64,000 nt of DNA, from positions 1-64,000 of the forward strand of contig CAYVAT010000005.1 in assembly GCA_964449165.1 (NCBI GenBank), given 5' to 3'. Positions 61,122 to 64,000 of the stretch are shown here, one piece after another. The notes under the pieces are model-generated. The model saw only the letters and a program-made list of their open reading frames with translations. It did no database searches and was not told where the DNA came from. The stretch comes from CAYSCW01 sp964449165 (GTDB lineage: Bacteria; Acidobacteriota; Aminicenantia; Aminicenantales; Aminicenantaceae). Positions within the stretch are counted from its first letter, which is position 1. Each line of letters begins with the position of its first letter. Both the position numbers and the translations under genes were made by a program.

Positions 61122-62885
61122 ATGGAATATTCGCGACTTAGAGGAATTGGCGTTTCTCCTGGTATCGCTATAGGCGAAGTGCGCCTGACAGAGACTGTGG
61201 TGTTCACATCGCGCAAGGAAATGATCTCCTCCAGTAAAGTCGAAGATGAGTTAAAGAGATTCCAGAGGGCTAGGCGCCAGACAAAAGGTCAATTGATCCG
61301 CATCAGAGAACAGATGAAAGAAAAAATTGGAGAAGAACACTCTTTCATCTTTGAAGCTCATCTGCTCATTCTCGAGGATAAATCGCTGTCTTCAGAGATA
61401 GAAAGAATTATCAAGGAAGACAAATGCCAGGCAGAGTGGGCTATCTCGCTGGTTCATGAGAAATATAAGAAGATTTTCGAATCCATCAATGACGAATATT
61501 TTAGGCAGAGGAAATCGGATGTCTCCGATGTCCTGAGCAAAGTCTACAGGAACTTATACCCCATAAAGCCTCGAAGAGGAGAGGATGAGAGTGAGAAGGT
61601 ATTAGTGGCTCATGACCTTCTTCCATCGGAGGCCGCCTCAAAACTGAGCAAAGGCAATGTGCTGGGAGTGGCCATCGACATGGGAGGGCAGACTTCACAC
61701 ACAGCGATTCTTGCCCGTTCGTTGAATATTCCGGCTGTGGTGGGCTTGCGCAACATCACCCGGCGAGTCAAAGACGGTGATTATTTGATTGTGGACGGAA
61801 CAGATGGGGAGGTAATCATCAACCCGCCCTTGGCTATAAAAAGGGAATTTTCGAGCAAGAAGAAAAAATATGATGATTATAGGAAAGAGCTTCAGAAAAC
61901 GGCAAAATTGAAGGCCACCACATTGGATGAAGTCACGTTTTATCCTTTGGCGAATATCGAGCTTCCTGAGGAAATTAATCTTGCCTTTTCTTTGGGGGCT
62001 GAGGGGATCGGGCTTTTCAGGTCAGAATTTATTTACCTCCAGAGCACCACTCTTCCCAGTGAGGAAGATCATTTTTCGATTTATTCCCAGCTAGCCAAGG
62101 AGGCTTATCCATCCCCTGTCTATATTCGGACAGTGGATCTTGGCGGAGAGAAAACTTTGCCGCAATTGAAGATAGAAAAAGAACCCAACCCTGCTCTCGG
62201 TTTAAGAGCCATTCGTTTTTCTCTCCGCGACAAAGATCTGTTCAAGATTCAGCTCCGAGCGATCCTCCGGGCGAGTTACCTCAACAACATGAGAATTATG
62301 ATCCCTATGGTTACCGAGATTGAGGAGATCGCCGAAATTAAGCTCCTCTTTCAGGAGATCAAGCAGGAGTTCAAGCGGAAGCGAATCAAATTTGATGAGA
62401 ATATTCCTTTAGGAGTGATGATAGAGGTTCCCGCTGCTGCAGCTATGACAGATGTACTGGTGGATGAGGTCGATTATTTGAGCATCGGCACCAATGATCT
62501 GATTCAGTATTACCTGGCTGTTGACCGTTCCAACGAGTTTGTCTCTTATCTTTATAAGCCGCTTCACCCCTCTATTCTGAGGCTTATCAGATTCGTTATC
62601 GAGACAGGTCAGAAGAAGGGAAAAGAAGTAACGGTCTGTGGAGAAATGGCAGCTGATCCTCTCTCAGCCATCGTTCTGCTCGGATTTGGATTGAAGAAAT
62701 TCAGTATGAATCCTATATTTATTCCCCGGGTTAAGAAAGCCCTCCGTTCGGTGGAGTATAAGACCGCCCGGAAGATTGTTCAGAAGGCGATGTTCCTCAA
62801 GACGGCTCAAGAAATCGAGGAATATATTATCGAGAGAATACTGGTCAAATATCCCAAGGCTTTTCTGATGGGGCAGATCACTTAA
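61122..62885 (+). CDS. ptsI: PEP-protein phosphotransferase (PTS enzyme I)
   Basis: 587 residues, the normal length of a sugar-type enzyme I; there is no N-terminal GAF domain as in PtsP. N-terminal HPr-binding and phosphohistidine domain with GGQTSHTAIL (His about 192), then the PEP-binding barrel with GIGLFRSEF, GLRAIRFSL, MIEVPAA and SIGTNDLIQY. It transfers phosphate from PEP to HPr. Its TAA overlaps that of the convergent cupin gene in a shared TTAA. Confidence 0.96.
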   Translation: MEYSRLRGIGVSPGIAIGEVRLTETVVFTSRKEMISSSKVEDELKRFQRARRQTKGQLIRIREQMKEKIGEEHSFIFEAHLLILEDKSLSSEIERIIKEDKCQAEWAISLVHEKYKKIFESINDEYFRQRKSDVSDVLSKVYRNLYPIKPRRGEDESEKVLVAHDLLPSEAASKLSKGNVLGVAIDMGGQTSHTAILARSLNIPAVVGLRNITRRVKDGDYLIVDGTDGEVIINPPLAIKREFSSKKKKYDDYRKELQKTAKLKATTLDEVTFYPLANIELPEEINLAFSLGAEGIGLFRSEFIYLQSTTLPSEEDHFSIYSQLAKEAYPSPVYIRTVDLGGEKTLPQLKIEKEPNPALGLRAIRFSLRDKDLFKIQLRAILRASYLNNMRIMIPMVTEIEEIAEIKLLFQEIKQEFKRKRIKFDENIPLGVMIEVPAAAAMTDVLVDEVDYLSIGTNDLIQYYLAVDRSNEFVSYLYKPLHPSILRLIRFVIETGQKKGKEVTVCGEMAADPLSAIVLLGFGLKKFSMNPIFIPRVKKALRSVEYKTARKIVQKAMFLKTAQEIEEYIIERILVKYPKAFLMGQIT

Positions 62886-63274
62886 CGCTCCTCTCTCCCG
62901 TAATCATCTTCTAAACGGACGATGTCATCCTCATCTGAATCGCCAATCCATATTTCCATCACCCGAGCTCTCTTACTCCCGAGACAGCGAAGCCGATGCG
63001 GAGTTTTCCTGGGGATGAAGATTTCTTCGTCTTCTTGGGGCTGCCAGACTTTGTCACCGATTGTTATCTCCAGGCCTCTGTCGAGTATGATCCAGAACTC
63101 ATTCCGGAGGTGATGGTATTGAAGGGAGAAAGCTTCACCAGGGTTGAGGGTGATGATCTTAATGCTCTTTGCTTCTCGGTGAGGATAAGAACGGAATTTT
63201 CCCCAGGGCCTTATATCCTCCAGGATGTTTTCTCTGTATTCGGTCTCTATATCTTTATCGTCTTTTTTTTCCAT
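62882..63274 (-). CDS. Stand-alone cupin, type II mannose-6-phosphate isomerase-like
   Basis: 130 residues. RPWGKFRSYPHR, ITLNPGEAFSLQYHHLRNEFWIIL, IFIPRKTPHRLRCLG and GDSDEDDIVRLEDDYGRE follow the isomerase domain of bifunctional ManC-type enzymes, with metal-binding His/Glu retained (QYHH, NEFW, HR). It lacks the nucleotidyltransferase half. Likely a phosphosugar isomerase. Confidence 0.85.
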   Translation of the reverse strand: MEKKDDKDIETEYRENILEDIRPWGKFRSYPHREAKSIKIITLNPGEAFSLQYHHLRNEFWIILDRGLEITIGDKVWQPQEDEEIFIPRKTPHRLRCLGSKRARVMEIWIGDSDEDDIVRLEDDYGREER

Positions 63275-63410
63275 GGCGTCTGCCTGGAGTCGATGTTGAA
63301 GGTGTCGTTTTCTGAATAAATGTTGAATTCAGGCAACTTTAGGGATTGATTATATGTGCTATCCCTCCTGAAAGATCCCTTTAGCCTGGACAGAATCTGA
63401 CTTTAATACA

Positions 63411-63866
63411 TTAAAATGGGACTTCGTCCTCTTCCTCACTCTCCTCTTTGGATTCTGGTTGTTCCTCTTTAGAAAAATCAGTGGACGTAGAATCCGGATA
63501 TTGATCCTCCGGCCCCTCTTCTTTTTTTCCAAGGAGAATGATATTTCGAGCTTCGATCTCTGTGGTGTATCTCTTATTCCCCTCCCTGTCTTGCCAACTC
63601 CGTGTTCGTATCTTTCCTTCAAGGTAGATCTGTTTTCCTTGGCTGAGGTATTTTTCACAGAATTCTGCAAGCTTTCCCCAAACGACAATCCGGTGCCATT
63701 CAGCCCGAATGCTGCTCTCATTGGTATTGGGGTTGTAGTAGCGCTCGTTGGTGGCTAGAGTGAATCGAGCCACAGCCCTTTCTGTATTAGGTAGATATCG
63801 AAGTTCAGGCTTCTGTCCGAGACGGCCGATGAGAGTAGCTTTGTTGAGGCTGTTGATGTCCCTCAT
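63411..63866 (-). CDS. ssb: Single-stranded DNA-binding protein
   Basis: 151 residues. N-terminal OB fold with LNKATLIGRLGQKPELRY, RFTLATNERY, WHRIVVWGKLAEFCEKYL and GRIRTRSWQDREGNKRY-type segments, a Glu/Ser-rich linker, and the acidic tip ending DEVPF, which recruits repair proteins such as RecJ. Begins 1 nt after the upstream TPR gene's stop codon. Confidence 0.95.
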   Translation of the reverse strand: MRDINSLNKATLIGRLGQKPELRYLPNTERAVARFTLATNERYYNPNTNESSIRAEWHRIVVWGKLAEFCEKYLSQGKQIYLEGKIRTRSWQDREGNKRYTTEIEARNIILLGKKEEGPEDQYPDSTSTDFSKEEQPESKEESEEEDEVPF

Positions 63867-63867
63867 G

Positions 63868-64000
63868 TTAAGATTGCAATTCCTTAATTTTTTGCTGAGC
63901 GATCTTGGTTTCTTCTTCCAGCGGATATTTGCTAATCAGGAGTTTGAAAACAAGAAGAGCCTCCTCCTTTTTTCCTAGTTCCATCAGGCTGAAGCCCTTT
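63868..64000 (-). CDS. C-terminal fragment of a TPR-type protein (partial)
   Basis: The frame enters at the window edge and ends TAA at 63870-63868. The visible 43 residues include FSLMELGKKEEALLVF and LLISKYPLEEETKIAQQKI, a tetratricopeptide pattern like the end of CpoB/YbgF-type or outer-membrane assembly lipoprotein genes. Identity is uncertain because the body lies outside. Confidence 0.6.
   Translation of the reverse strand, partial: KGFSLMELGKKEEALLVFKLLISKYPLEEETKIAQQKIKELQS

Overview
The window (64 kb, roughly mid-40s % GC by eye) is a gene-dense stretch of bacterial chromosome from a draft assembly with two 100-N gaps. The organism makes LPS and has an outer membrane (lpxL, lpxK, lptE, an LptC/LptA-type bridge, lptB, gmhA). 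It has type IV pili under sigma-54 control, B12-dependent methylmalonyl-CoA mutase and a PTS with no sugar permease. Large secreted BNR/VPS10-type repeat proteins like the one here are common in Acidobacteriota-like lineages, and the combination resembles Candidatus Aminicenantes. That placement is inference from gene content; no marker-gene search was possible.

Layout. 0-3.8 kb: two GT-C-type membrane proteins, the second with C-terminal TPRs. 4.0-11.7 kb: pilB-pilT-pilC-pilS-pilR, then a pilin gene with a near-consensus sigma-54 promoter and a strong terminator. 11.8-13.0 kb: a PlsC-type acyltransferase and gmhA (broken by a gap). 13.0-18.8 kb, minus strand: flotillin, an aspartate-type aminotransferase fused to a degenerate PEPCK/HPrK-fold domain, and an adjacent, better preserved PEPCK-like enzyme. 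19.0-23.4 kb, minus: lpxK-lpxL-rph-UDP-xylose-synthase-like-GT2, start-stop coupled. 23.9-28.6 kb: BNR protein, putative lipoprotein, coiled-coil exported protein. 28.7-36.3 kb, minus: M20 amidohydrolase-comEC, and two small membrane proteins-enolase-methylmalonyl-CoA mutase catalytic chain. 37.2-39.9 kb, minus: BtuCDF-type importer. 40.3-46.9 kb: leuS-lptE-holA, rpsT (convergent), murJ-dtd. 46.9-51.5 kb, minus: ftsY-ribD-ribE-ribBA-HEAT. 51.5-62.9 kb: recJ, a fused LptC/LptA-like protein, lptB, rpoN, hpf, ptsN, hprK, rapZ, EIIA-Man, ptsH, ptsI. 62.9-64 kb, minus: TPR protein (partial), ssb, cupin.

How parts connect. RpoN at 56 kb, PilS/PilR at 8-11 kb and the -24/-12 site before the pilin form a self-contained regulatory circuit. 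Enolase, the PEPCK-like pair and the PTS all centre on phosphoenolpyruvate; the aminotransferase would supply oxaloacetate from aspartate. The B12 importer fits the B12-dependent mutase.

Most notable: (1) the aminotransferase/pseudo-PEPCK fusion beside a PEPCK-like gene behind flotillin; (2) a four-copy family of intergenic hairpin elements with stem-preserving base changes; (3) a second palindromic element in the recJ leader; (4) an assembly gap at 16.5 kb that is a 55-bp contig overlap, so the fusion gene is intact once merged. No rRNA, tRNA, CRISPR, prophage or transposase gene was seen.
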